Source: Mantamonas sphyraenae
Taxonomy: Eukaryota; CRuMs; Mantamonadidae
Length of the DNA stretch: 64,000 nt
NCBI GenBank assembly: GCA_026936335.1
Contig: JAPMXV010000058.1
Location: 62,001 to 126,000, forward strand
Reading direction: 5' to 3'
Each line of letters starts with the position of its first letter. The stretch's first letter is position 1. A program made the position numbers and the translations under genes. The notes below the pieces were generated by a model. The model was not told the origin of the DNA and made no database searches. It saw only the letters and a program-made list of their open reading frames with translations. Shown one piece after another: positions 1 to 11,091 of this stretch.

Positions 1-1137
1 CGTGCGGTGTGCAAACGCAACGGCAAGTGTGTGGAAATGCTGCTGCGGCTGGGACAGGCGAATGTCAATCTCAAGGACCACGCAGGAGTGACGCCTCTGC
101 ACGAGGCCTCGCGCCTCGGATACACGGAAATCCTCACCCTGCTGCTGGAGTACAAGGCCGAACTGGACGTCAAGGATCTGGACGGACAGTCGCCTCTGCA
201 TGGGGCAGTGTACTGGAATCAGCTGGAATGTGTGCGTGCGCTGCTGGAAATGGGTGCCAATCCAAACGCACGCGATTCCGAGGGCAACACGCCCATGCAC
301 CTGGCCGCCCTGCGCAACGCAGAACAGTGTGCACAGTACCTTTTCATGCGCGGCGCCAAGCTGCGCAAGAACGGCCACGGTCGCTCGCCCATGGACATGG
401 CCCAGGACTACAAGAACACCTCCATGGTCGAGCTGCTGGAACGCCTGGCCGACAGCAAGGCCCCGGCCTACGTCGACGAAAACATCTTTTCGGGCTTTCT
501 GGAGAAGCGTCGCGGTGGCATGATGAGCTCGGTGAACGTGTGGAAACGCCGCTTCTTTGTTCTGCGTGCAAATCGCCTGTTCTACTTTGAACACGAGACA
601 GAGAGCGAGCATCGGGCCGTCATGTTCCTGAACGACCTGTATGTGCGTGAGGACGAACTCGGCTCCTGTGCCTTTTCCATCCTCACTCCGTGGAAGCAAT
701 GGGATGTCGTGGCGGACAACCTGGACAACAAGAAAGAGTGGATCAAACAGCTGCGCATGGCGTCCGCCTCGCCCGTCTCGTCGGAGGAGGAGTTTGAAGC
801 ACGCCGAGGCACAAACAAATCGCTCTTCAAGAAGGACCACGGCCAGCAAGAAACGCCGTTTGCCGACCTGGACGAGCAGGAGGAGGTTGAACCGCACAGC
901 GCCCAGCAGTACCCGACATTATGGGCCTTTGACGTGGGCAAGTCCCACATGCAGCGAGCATGGGACACAGACACCCAGGGACCGCAGCTTGTCAAGGACT
1001 TTGACGTGTACCGTGAGCAGTCCCTGCAGGCCGCCTTGGATTTCTGCCGCAAGCCCGCCAGCCCGGGCAATGTCAGCGCACAGCTCGACGCCCTCGTCGA
1101 GCAGATGGTGATTGCTGACATTGAGTTGGACGAATAG
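1..1137 (+). CDS. Ankyrin repeat-PH domain protein, 5' partial
   Basis: The frame is open from base 1 and ends at TAG 1135-1137, so the N-terminus lies outside the window. Residues 1-155 of the visible part hold about four ankyrin repeats, with recognisable cores such as GVTPLHEASRLGYTEIL, GQSPLHGAVYWNQ and GNTPMHLAAL. A pleckstrin-homology domain follows at about 160-255: it opens with FSGFLEKRRGG, continues WKRRFFVLRANRLFYFE, and ends in a helix containing the conserved Trp (KKEWIKQL). The remaining 120 residues are acidic and not recognised. Ankyrin-PH combinations occur in membrane-associated adaptors and Arf-GAP-like proteins, so phosphoinositide-linked membrane recruitment is a reasonable inference. 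No GAP or START domain is visible in this part. It converges on the poly(A) polymerase gene with a 72-bp gap. Confidence 0.8.
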   Translation, partial: RAVCKRNGKCVEMLLRLGQANVNLKDHAGVTPLHEASRLGYTEILTLLLEYKAELDVKDLDGQSPLHGAVYWNQLECVRALLEMGANPNARDSEGNTPMHLAALRNAEQCAQYLFMRGAKLRKNGHGRSPMDMAQDYKNTSMVELLERLADSKAPAYVDENIFSGFLEKRRGGMMSSVNVWKRRFFVLRANRLFYFEHETESEHRAVMFLNDLYVREDELGSCAFSILTPWKQWDVVADNLDNKKEWIKQLRMASASPVSSEEEFEARRGTNKSLFKKDHGQQETPFADLDEQEEVEPHSAQQYPTLWAFDVGKSHMQRAWDTDTQGPQLVKDFDVYREQSLQAALDFCRKPASPGNVSAQLDALVEQMVIADIELDE

Positions 1138-1209
1138 ATGGCCGAAGTACATTGGATGCATTTGCATGTCTCTCCCTCTCACGCTCGCTTTCTTGTGCAC
1201 GTCGCTCGG

Positions 1210-3765
1210 TCATGTTTTGTTTTGCAGCACCAGCTTCATCTTGCTGGCTTTGCCACTTTTGCCCGCCGCCGGTTTGCGGCCACGTACGGCTGTGGTACGT
1301 CCACGCAGAACAGCAACAGGCTTGCTGGTCGGTTTCAGCGATGTCACAGCCGGACCTGTTTGCTCAGTGCCCTGCTTCGTCTCCTCATCCAAGTTGCCCT
1401 CCTCAACCAATTTCTTCGACGCCGCCACCTCCTCCTCCATCTTTTCCCCTTCCTCTTTCCCCTCCTTGGCCACGTGTCCATTTGTACTTTCCACTTCCAT
1501 CACACTGTCCTCCGTTTCGGTTGGTTCTGCCTTGTTCACAGGCTCCACCTCCACTGATGCCTCTTCGGCTTTCGCTGGTGCCGCCGCGGTGGTCGTCGTT
1601 GCGTCTTCCTCCGACTCCACTGTAACAGGTTCCGCCTTGGCCGTCTCTGTCTCCATGCCTTCCTCTGCTCCACCGTCACCATCGCCACTGCTGCTGCTGC
1701 TGCTGCTGCGTGGCTTCGACAGCAGCGCCTTTGTCAACACGCTGACGTTTGGCCCCTACTCCCTCTTCCTCCACGTCGGCCTTGCTGTCGTCATCTGCTC
1801 CATCCTCGACAGCACTTGCCTCTTCAGTGAGCTCGGCAGCCTTGCGCTTCTTGTTCTTCTTGGCCTTCTTTGGCCGCTTGCCGTCGGGAAAAACACACAG
1901 CGGCAACTTGGCTCGCTTGATGGGCAGGATAAAGAGACCAACATTGAGCGGCTTGGCGTCCCAGTCTGCAAACTGCATAAAGTCCTGGATGGGGCGAGAC
2001 AGGTCGACTCGTGCTGTGTCGCCAGAGTCGTTCTGCCGAGGGATGTTCTTCTTTGCAACGAAATTGACGCCAATGAAGTACAGAGTTTTAAACATGCCCT
2101 GCTCCTCGTTCGAGTCGTCAAAGCCCTTTGGGTACGGGTGTGCCAGTGTCACGTACTCGGTCGACTCGAGATACCGCACAAGGAAACGCAGCTTTGACTC
2201 CACGTAGCCATCCCACACGTGCAGATCTGCCTGTGTGCGTGCCGTCACCTCGACCTGAAAGTAGTTTTTGTACATGGAGAAAAAGTCCAAATCGTCAAAC
2301 AGGTCTGCCCACTTGTGCGTCCCCTGCTCGATCCCCAACAGGATCTCCTTTCCCCGCTTAAACTCGTCCTTCATGATTGCCAGCGTCGAGCGCTGCACGT
2401 TGTACGTCGAGTTTTGCGCAGGATACGCCGGTGTGATGATGGGCATGAGATGTTTGCGGTCACTCGGGTTCTGCAGCGTGTGTGAGTTTCCCTCCAACGC
2501 ACCTCAACCTTTCACTGCCTCTTTGCTACGCACCTGCGGATTCCACACCCTCTGTGTACCATCGCCCGGCTGGATTTCATTCAGCATGACCGGGTTGGGC
2601 CATCGCCAGTTATCCCAGATGAAGAAGAAGCGAGAGATGATCACGTTTGGCGACGCGTTCGGGTACAGCTGGCAGATGCGAGCCGTCAACATAGCCCACG
2701 ACACACCTCCCAGATAGCCCATCACGTTGCTGTACACTCCCCGTCGCTTGGCCCAGACCTTCATCGCACGCAACGCCACGCGGAACGTCTCTTTGTTGGG
2801 CACCAGCCGCAAGATTCGGTCCGTGACGCGACAGCCTGTGCGAGATTGCTCACTGTCAGCCTCGTACACACTACACCGCTGTCTCTTTGCGCATACAAGC
2901 GACTCTGCATGAAACCCACCATTCAACCCCTTGACCGTCTTGTCGTCCAGGTTCTCAAGCAGCTTGTCTGCAGACAAATCCAGATCATCCGGAATGTACG
3001 ACAGGTTCAGACGTGCAAAAACAAGATCAATCTGCACCGTGCAGGTGGATGTTTGTGTGTGTGTGTGTGTGCGTGTGTGTGCGTGCGTATGTGTGTGCGT
3101 GTGTTGTGACATATGCCACGTGTGTGTGTGTGGTGTGTGAGCGTACAACCGCGCACCATCGCGCTCGTTCCTGAGTTCTTCTTTCGCGCCACTCACATCC
3201 ACTCCGTCGTAAATCATCTTGATGATGGGCACAAACGCCTCGGGCACTGCCTGCAGCTTCGACACCTTTGGGTTCTCCTGCAGCCGCGGCGCAAGCATGG
3301 AGAAAAACGCGTCGATGTCCACGTGAGCAGGCGCCACACACAGAGTGTCGATGTCTGCCCCTGGTCCGTGCACGCCCAGACGGTACGAGCCAAAGCTAAA
3401 CACAAGGCCCCCCGCCTTTTCTGCCATGTCCTCGCCCATCCCCTGCCGTGTGCACCGTCTCCTTGTCAGTTGTGTGCCCTCTCGAGCACGTACGCCGCGC
3501 GGAAAATGCGCGCTCGTTTCCAGTGTGACCAGCCCTCCCCCAAGCTCACCTTCTCCACAGTCACGTCATAGATCCACGTGCGCACAATTTGAAACAGCTC
3601 GCCCAGCACCTCCTCACGTTTCACCGACTCCTCCTCGCTCTCAAACAGATTGAACTCGTGCAGCAGCTCCAGTAGCTGTGCGCTCAGTTCCAGATCCCGC
3701 TCGCTCGGCTTTGCCAGTGACAGCGGTTCGAACAAGCGATGATTGCTTGATCCCTTGCTTGACAT
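1210..3765 (-). CDS. PAP: Poly(A) polymerase (nuclear, canonical)
   Basis: Nuclear mRNA 3'-end adenylation. Proposed coding exons on minus: 3765-3550, 3442-3197, 3031-2920, 2835-2534, 2470 to about 1750, plus a C-terminal exon ending at 1210. Introns of 107, 165, 84 and 63 bp begin GTGAGC, GTGAGT, GTGGGT and GTGCGT, and all phases agree. The N-terminus (LFESEEESVKREEVLGEL) and the nucleotidyltransferase core match the family: FGSYRLGV, GADIDTLCVAP with two metal-binding Asp, and the third Asp in GVD|IDLVFARL, where an intron falls exactly at that site. GCRVTDRILRLVPN, YLGGVSWAML and HLMPIITPAYPAQNSTYNV identify the central and RNA-binding domains. The basic and acidic C-terminal tail (to 1210) lies in a different frame from the exon before it. 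The junction near 1676-1760, around a CAG repeat, is unresolved: either a short intron or an indel. Confidence 0.9.
3052..3140. repeat. TG/GC-rich dinucleotide microsatellite in a PAP intron
   Basis: A run of imperfect TG repeats fills most of the 165-bp intron of the poly(A) polymerase gene. Read on the minus strand it would encode His-Thr repeats. The flanking donor (GTGAGT) and acceptor (GTGCAG) remove it cleanly in phase 0, so it is intronic rather than protein-coding. Confidence 0.8.
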
Positions 3766-3909
3766 TTTGGCAATGGACGTGTGTGGACGATGAGAATGGT
3801 GTGTGTGGGTGTGTGTGTGTGTGTGTGGGTGGGTGGGAAGAATTGGAGGAAGCACGAGAAACGTGAGTTTTTCTTCTGCGCCATGAGCGCACCACATTCA
3901 TCCACACAG

Positions 3910-6900
3910 TCATGCACACATCATTCCCATGGCCTTCTGCAGCTTGACTTTCACAGCCATGGGTTTGCGTCCTGCAGCCAGGTACTCTTCCAGCATGAGA
4001 CGCAATTGGTGCTCGTCGCCTCCGTTCAGCGCCTCGCTGAAGAACCGGCTCCACAGCTCGCCGTTCCAGTAGCGCCTGAGCTTGCCCGTAATGTGCCACT
4101 GGCCGTCGGCTTCGTCCTGCTTCACCTCCATGTACTCGCCAAACAACATGGTGTACACCACAGCAGCCACGCCAAACAAATCGACCTCGGCGCCCCACGG
4201 CCCGCCCGCCTGCATGGCTGGGCTGGCAAAATGTTCCGTCTTCATCACACCCGTGAAGCGCGTGCCCTCTGCGTACCGCTGTGTGTCCACGGCCGTGCCA
4301 AAGTCCAGCAAACACAGGCCCTTGCTGTCCCACCCGTCCTGCCAGTTGGGCTTCCACGCAGGCAGCATCTTCTGCGGCTCGTCCAGCAGCATCACATTGT
4401 CTGGTTTGATGTCACAGTGCACCACACCGGCCTCGTGCATCACCTCCACAATGTGCAGCAGCTCGGTCGCGTAGTACATCACCACCTCCTCGTCCATTGC
4501 CTTGCCGTTGGCGCGGTACATGTTGATCAGATCCTGCAGCGAGCCCTGCTTCAGGTGTTGCGTCAGCAGGAATGTCTGTCCGCCGTACACGTACACCTGC
4601 TCCGCGCTCACAAACCGCTTGCCCACCTCCCCCATCTCCATCGCCTCCAGCCTCGCCTGCAACTGCTTCAACACGTAAAATTCCCATGCACCTCCCGTGC
4701 CTCCCTCCTGCACCTTCAGTGCCAACGAGTCCTTTTCCCCAAACGCCTCGTTGTCCTTCACTGCAAACACTGCCGCCTGCCCGCCTGCCCCCAGACCACG
4801 CAGCACCGCATAGCTGCCCAGGCCCAACACCAACTCGGCCCCTCCCTGCTCCTCCAAGCACTCCAGATCGGGCTCCTCCTCCGCTTGCAGGTCCATGTAG
4901 CCGTCGTAGCTTGCCAGCGCTGGCTCCGCCGCTTCCAGCACCTGCTGCATGTGTGCCTCGTCAAACGGGTTCACTGTGCCCGTCTCTGTGCTCCATGCCT
5001 CGCATACGTTCACCACGCCGTACGCGCCGCGCTCGCCCACGCCGCTGCTGCTACCCGCGCCGCTGCCACCGCCCATGCTGCTACTGCCGTCAATCATCGA
5101 CATGTACAGCGACTCGGACAATCCCGGCTGCTGCGTCAGAGTCACGTCGTCATCGACTCCAGTGCCGGTTTCATCGTCCAGGTCGTCATAGATGTCAAAC
5201 CCGGCATCGTTCTCGTCATCGTGACTCAACTCTCCCTGTTCGCGAAATCCCTCCGGTTCCGCCGCACGCAACGCCTCCTCCTCTTCATCCTCCCCATCGT
5301 TGTCCAATGCGCTGTTGGCCATCAGGATGTCGTAGTTGGTCAGCTTGCCCGGCGTCGGCATCGCGCGCAGGTCCGACTCGTCCAGGTTTTCGCTCCTCAG
5401 CAGGTCGCGCACCTTGAACTTGCTGCTGCTCATTGGCACCTCGCTTGCGCCCTCTGCGCTCGACTCTTCACTCGACGACGACAGGCCACGCTCGCGCATC
5501 GGCGTGGGCAGCGCCTTGAGCACGCCCGCTGCCACTGCTGCGTTTTCTACATCCCGCGGCTCCATCTTGCGTCCCAGCATGCGGCGCTTCGGATTCATGT
5601 TTTCCTGGTCGTCCAGTTCTTCGTAGTCGTACCCGTCAGCCGGCGAGTTGTCCATCGGCTCACGCGGAAACGCAGCCGAGGGACCCGCGTTCTCCGCGTT
5701 CTCCGCCTCGTCGCCCTCGTCCGCATAAATGGCAAATCCACCTCCAGAGTTGCTCGACGAATGGCGCTCCATGTTGGGTGCCTCCACTGCCGCCTGCGAC
5801 AGCTCCGCCTCCGACTGCACATCCTCGAAAATGGCAAACCCGCCCGACGACGACGGCGCGCGGGCAACCTGCTGCCTTCCGGCGACTCCCTTCTCTTCTG
5901 TCTCCTCCTCCTCGTCGTGGTACACCTGCAGACCCGCGGAGCCCGTGCGCTGCTTTTCGCCCGCCAGGGGTCCGTTGAACCCCAACAATGCATCAAAATC
6001 CTCGGTCGGCAGCGTGTCTTCCTCCTCCTCCTCCAGGTCACCCATGGTGTTGCCGATGGGCTCGTTGAACATGGCCATCACGTCGGCCAGTGCCGCTTTG
6101 GTGTTCACTGTGGGCGACGGCACGTTGGAAAGACCACCGTGGCCACCGCCGCTCTCATCCTCCAGCGTCAGCGTGGAATTGTCGTCCTCCTCGCCGTCCA
6201 GCAGCTCGCCAGCCTCCTCGTCCACGTCCTTGTACACGCTAAACTCCAGGCGCTTGATCGTGCTCATCATCACCGGGTTTGCCTGGCCGTCCATCGTCGC
6301 CGTCGCGCTGCTGCTCACCGCAGGCAGCGGCGGACGCTGTTCGCTCAGCAGGTCGCTGTGCTCTGTGGCGTAGTATGTGCTGCTGCGTGTGTTTTCCGTG
6401 TCCTCGGCGTCGTCATCGTCGTCGTCGTCGTCTGCGCTGCGTCGGTCCCCGCTGTCCGACAGCGACAACTCGTTGCTCAGCGGCGACACCTCCACCATGT
6501 CTTCCTCTTCCTCATCGTCGTCCTCGTCCGTGTCTTCAAACTCCGTGTCCGCCGTAATGCCCTCGTGCGCCATGCGAGCCTCTTCAAAGCAGTACTCGTT
6601 GTCGCCTTGGCGCACCAGAGCCACGTCAAATCCCCATCGCTCGCCCTTCTTTGCTGCCAGCTCGTAACGCCTCGGCTCCTTGCGACTGAACGCCGTCTTG
6701 TGGATCACCATTTCCTGCTTTACCCCACGCGACGCTGCCGCTCGCTTCCCTGCCATGCGCAGCGATCGCGCCACTGTTCCCGCCGCCGCCATGGGCTCCG
6801 GCGCAAATCCCTCGTCCACGTGGATGGCAAACTTGGGTTGTCCCGCACCGGACCCGCCCTTGCTGCCCTTGCTGCCTCCACGTTGCTGCTGCTGCTGCTG

Positions 6901-8092
6901 CTGCTGCTGGCCTTCGTTCCACTGCGACGGCTTGCCTGTGTTTTCCTTGCTGCGTTCATACGCGCTGCCCATCTCTGTCCAGTTGCCCTTCTTCGCCGCC
7001 CCTGCGCTGGGAAATGCCATCGGTGCCGCTGCGCTCACGTTTTCGTCCTCGAAAATGGTGAATCCGGCGCCGCCTGTGCCATTCGTGCCGTTGGGTCCTT
7101 GTGCCTGGCTGCCAAAGCCTTGCTGCTGTTCGTGGCCCACATGGTCATATGCAGCAGACGCTCCCAGTTGCATGAATGCACTGCGTGTCCCTGCCTCGTG
7201 TGTGATGCCCAACCGTGCGCCCTGGTTCCTGTTTTCTGCGTCGTGTTCGTCGTCCTCGTCCTCATCGTCGTCGTCCTCGTCCCGCTCGTTGGCCTCCTGC
7301 GTGCGCCGGCCCATACGTTGCAGGTACGTCTCGTAGTGACTCTTCAGGGTCTTTTCCGGCATTGCCTCCATGTTGAACCCCTCCTCAAACACGTACGACG
7401 CTTCCATGTACTTGCGCTTCGACTCTAGCGCCAGCGCGTAGCCGACAAAGAACAGCGAGCGCTCCAGGCCGATTCGGTTGGCCAGCAGGAACTTGTACAC
7501 ATCTTCCGGATCCTGGCATCGGTTGGCATAGTCAATCCAGATGCGCAAGTATCGGTCGTCGTTTGTGTATCGTGCGTCGTCCTTGAACGTCCGCGTGCAG
7601 CGTTCCAGCAATTTGATCAGCTCCGTGTCTCCTGTGATCTCCGTGCGGTTCAGCCACCGGATGTATCCAATCCACGCGTCCAGCGGATCCTCGTCGTCCA
7701 CTGCCTCCTTAATTCGCTTCTCGTGGTACCTGTGTCCATGTGTGCATCCCAACGCCGCCGTGTCCCCGCGAGCCGTTAGTCCACGGATTTTTTTGGCGCC
7801 ATGTTGACATCTCCCTCGCCAATGACGTCTGCAGTCCTTTCTACGCTGCACAACACAGCACATGCCACGTCAAATCCCCTACCGCATGCATTCTGCCATG
7901 CATGTCCTCTCTCCTACACGCAACTCACTTGCGCTGTTGCTTCTGCTGCTGGGCCATCTGGGCAAAGTTCATCTTTTCCATCGGCTCCGCTGCGGCGGCA
8001 ACTGCCCTCGCGTCTCGTCCTCGCCGACGCGGTTGCACGTTTTCCTTGATGTTTTCAATCTGCGACATGTGCGGCACTGTTTCGCTACTCAT
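3910..8092 (-). CDS. BUB1: MadBub spindle-checkpoint kinase (BUB1/MAD3 family)
   Basis: Spindle assembly checkpoint scaffold and kinase. Exons on minus are 8092-7929 and 7729-3910, joined in phase 2 across a 199-bp intron with donor GTGAGT; the product is 1327 residues. The first exon carries the N-terminal KEN box (residues 16-18, IENIKENVQPRRRGR), the Mad3 hallmark that inhibits APC/C-Cdc20. The TPR-like Mad3/BUB1 region follows at about 56-195 (DDEDPLDAWIGYIRW). A second KEN is at 316-318. Six ABBA-like motifs (F-x-[ILV]-[FHY]-x-[DE]) start at about 278, 355, 551, 686, 720 and 899. A GLEBS-like Bub3-binding segment (EYCFEEARM) is near 433. A CD1-like segment (SPTVNTKAALADVMAMF) is near 592. 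The C-terminal kinase (about 1025-1260) has GLGAGGQAAVF, an ALK lysine, HCDIKPDN and DFG, so it looks catalytically competent. Both BUB1 and BUBR1/MAD3 modules in one protein is the unduplicated, ancestral-type arrangement. Confidence 0.93.
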
Positions 8093-8182
8093 GGTCGAAC
8101 AAAAAGTTTTGAATTTTCCTGATCGCTCGCGCGCAGCTGCACAGCACCTCCCTGTTTCTTCTCTCCCCTGTGCCGCACCTCC

Positions 8183-11056
8183 TCACAACCCGATTCGCCG
8201 CCCAGTCGTTGCTCGCCGTTTGCTTTCTTTGCGTCCACCTGCCGCGCCTCCGCCAATGCCGCCGATGCGCTGGCGCTTGCTGCTGCCTGTGCCGCCCCAC
8301 AGTTCGCGCGCCGCCGCCTCCTTCTCCTCCTCCTTTTCCCGCATGCGTTCGGCATAGTCTGCGTCCATGTCCTGCTTCTCCGCACGTTCCCGCTTGCGCT
8401 TCTCCCGCCTGCTCTTGTACGACTCCTTGACACTGAAAAACATGGGTCCCAGCTCGGCCAGCCACGTCGCCTCCACGCTCGTCACCGTGCGCATGTACTC
8501 TTTGCTCGTGTACACCAGTTCGTGGTAAACAATGTAGTCGGGAGTGAAGCCCAGGCCGCACAGTGCGCTGCTTTGGTGCAGGAAACACGGCATGCCCGTG
8601 CGCAGGTTTGCATACTCGCCGATTCCCTTCAGTTTGCTCGCCTGGTGAAAGTATGCGCTGCAAATGCACTTGCGAATCACGTCCCAGTCCGTGCCACACG
8701 ACACCACTTCCAGCCGCTGTGCGCGCATGATATCCAGCAGCTGCGACCGGATCTCCCGCACACGTCGCAGCACCTTCACGTGCAGAAAGTGTCGCGTGCA
8801 CCATCCGCCGCTGTACTTGTTTGCCTTCCACTGTTGAAACACATGCAGCAGCGTCAGATGGTCGCTCTCGGGCACAAAGAATTTTTCCCTCGCCGCATCG
8901 CTTTCGTCCGCACGCTCCTGCGGCCTGAAGAACACGGGTGGACACGACAGCATGGCCACAATGGTGAGCACCTCTTCGGAGCAGCCCATGCGCACACTCT
9001 CGATGAGCATCTTGCCCAGCGCAGGGTCCACAGGAAACTCGACCATCTTGCGTCCGAGCTCTGTAAGGTCGCCATTGTTGTCCAGCGCTCCCAAAACCCA
9101 CAGCTGGTACATCGACGTGATGATGTTGTCCTGCGGCGGTGGGTCCATAAAGTCAAACTCCAGCAGGTTGTCCACGCCCAGACTCTTCAGCAGCAGCACC
9201 ACGTTGCCCAGATTCGTGCGCTGGATTTCCGGGATCGTGTTGGCCAGCAACTCGTGCTGGAACGCAGAGTGTGTGTACAACCGCCAGCACGTGCCCGGGC
9301 CCGTGCGTCCCGCGCGTCCTGCTCGCTGTGCCGCATTGGCCTGGCTCACAGGGGTCACCCGCAGTGCGTCCATGCCGATCTTTGGGTTGTACAGCTTCAG
9401 TTTGCAGTACCCGCTGTCAATCACGTACAAGATGCCGTCCACCGTCAGCGAAGTCTCGGCAATGTTGGTGGCCACAATGCACTTGCGGTGTTCGCTCGGC
9501 TCAAAGATACGCGCCTGCAGGTCCGACGGGAGCTGCGAATAGATGGGCAGAATCATCAGTGGCTTGGCATCTTCCTGTTTGTCCAGCCGCTCCTGCAGCG
9601 CAAAGCATGTGCCTTCGATGTCGTCCTGGCCCGTCATGAAAATCAAAATGTCCCCCTTGGGATACTGAAAATGCACCTGCAGCGCCTGCTGCACTGCTGC
9701 GTCCACGTAGTCCTCCTGAGGCGTCTTGCTGAACAGCACGTCGACCCCAAATGTGCGTCCGGGAATGCGAAACACGGGCACCTTGCCGAAAAAGTTGCTA
9801 AACTTTTCCGAGTCCATCGTTGCCGACGTCACAATCAGCTTCAGGTCTCTTCGACTGGCCACCACCTTGCGCAGAATGCCAAACAGCACGTCTGTGTTCA
9901 GCGACCGCTCGTGCGCCTCGTCCATGACGATGGCCGAGTATTGGTCCAGATCCGGCTCCTTCAGCGACTCGCGCAGCAAGATGCCGTCCGTCATGTACTT
10001 GATCATGGTGCGTTCTGATGTGCAATCCTCGAAACGGATGCTGTACCCACTGTGTCTCCCAGTTCGCAGCCCACCTCTTCGCTAACGCGCTTGGCCACGC
10101 TCATAGCCGCCACACGGCGCGGCTGCGTACAGCCCACCTTGCCGTACGTCGTGTACCCATCCTCGTGCAAGTACTGCGTCAGCTGCGTTGTCTTGCCACT
10201 TCCAGTCTCGCCCACAATGATCACCACCTGGTTTTCCCGGATCACCTGCATCAGCTGCTCCCGCACAGAGTATATCGGCAGGAATTCGCGCTGCTCCTGC
10301 AGAGTCTTGCTCTTGGCAAAGTCACTGACTGCTTCTGCCTTCTTCAAGTGCTTTGCGTACTGCGAGTCCGACTTGTAGTCGCCCCGTGCTGCGTTTTCGG
10401 CCTCCGCTGCTGCTTCGTCGCGTCGCTGTTGCTCGATGTGTTCCTGCTCCCCTTCCACACCCAACGCCTTGCCCATCTTGGTGCCTTGCACCTGCCAGAA
10501 CTTGGGTTTGTACTTGAGTTTGTCTGCCTGCTCGCGCTGTTCCTGGATCAGCCGCGACCCCTTGCGTGCAAACACTGCCATGTCCGACGTCGGATCTTTC
10601 ACTGCCTCCACCGCTTCCTGCTGCTTTGTATACACCACACGTCCGTCCAGAAACGGCGGTTTGTGGTCGTGCACCAAAATCTGCACCTTGGTTTCCTCGT
10701 CGTCCGCAAAGTCCTCGTCAAACTCGGTCATGGTCACCACCCCCGATGTCCGCAACCTGTTTTCAATCCAACGTTGGTTGTCTTGGTTGATTTGACTCTG
10801 GCGAGCGCTCATTTTACGGTTCTTCTGGCCTGAGGACGCCGATGAGGAGGAGGAAGACGACGACGTTTCCTGCGCGTCTGCTTCCCGGTCTCCATAGAAC
10901 GGCGCGTACGAGTCGTCCATCGTGCTGCTTTCCTCTGAAGCATACCACATCCTGTCCAGTTGCTGCTGCTCTTCTTCATACCGCGCCTTTTCCGCCTCGG
11001 ACATTGCCTCGGGTGACTTGGGAGCCGAGGAGCTGCTGGCGCTGCTGGATGAAGAT

Positions 11057-11091
<35 letters not shown>

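Noticed and set aside
3032-3196. His-Thr repeat peptide within poly(A) polymerase
   Set aside because: It is the translation of a TG-rich intron. Splicing joins GVD directly to IDLVFARL, as in all canonical poly(A) polymerases.
3781-7428. Long plus-strand open frame (about 1215 codons) opposite the checkpoint kinase
   Set aside because: Its protein is rich in His, Leu, Arg and Val without domains, and it mirrors the codon structure of the minus-strand MadBub gene, whose motifs are unmistakable.
7785-7810. Short first exon (MSTWRQKNP) for the checkpoint kinase
   Set aside because: It is phase-compatible, but the exon at 7929-8092 is also phase-compatible, has a stronger donor and supplies the family KEN box.
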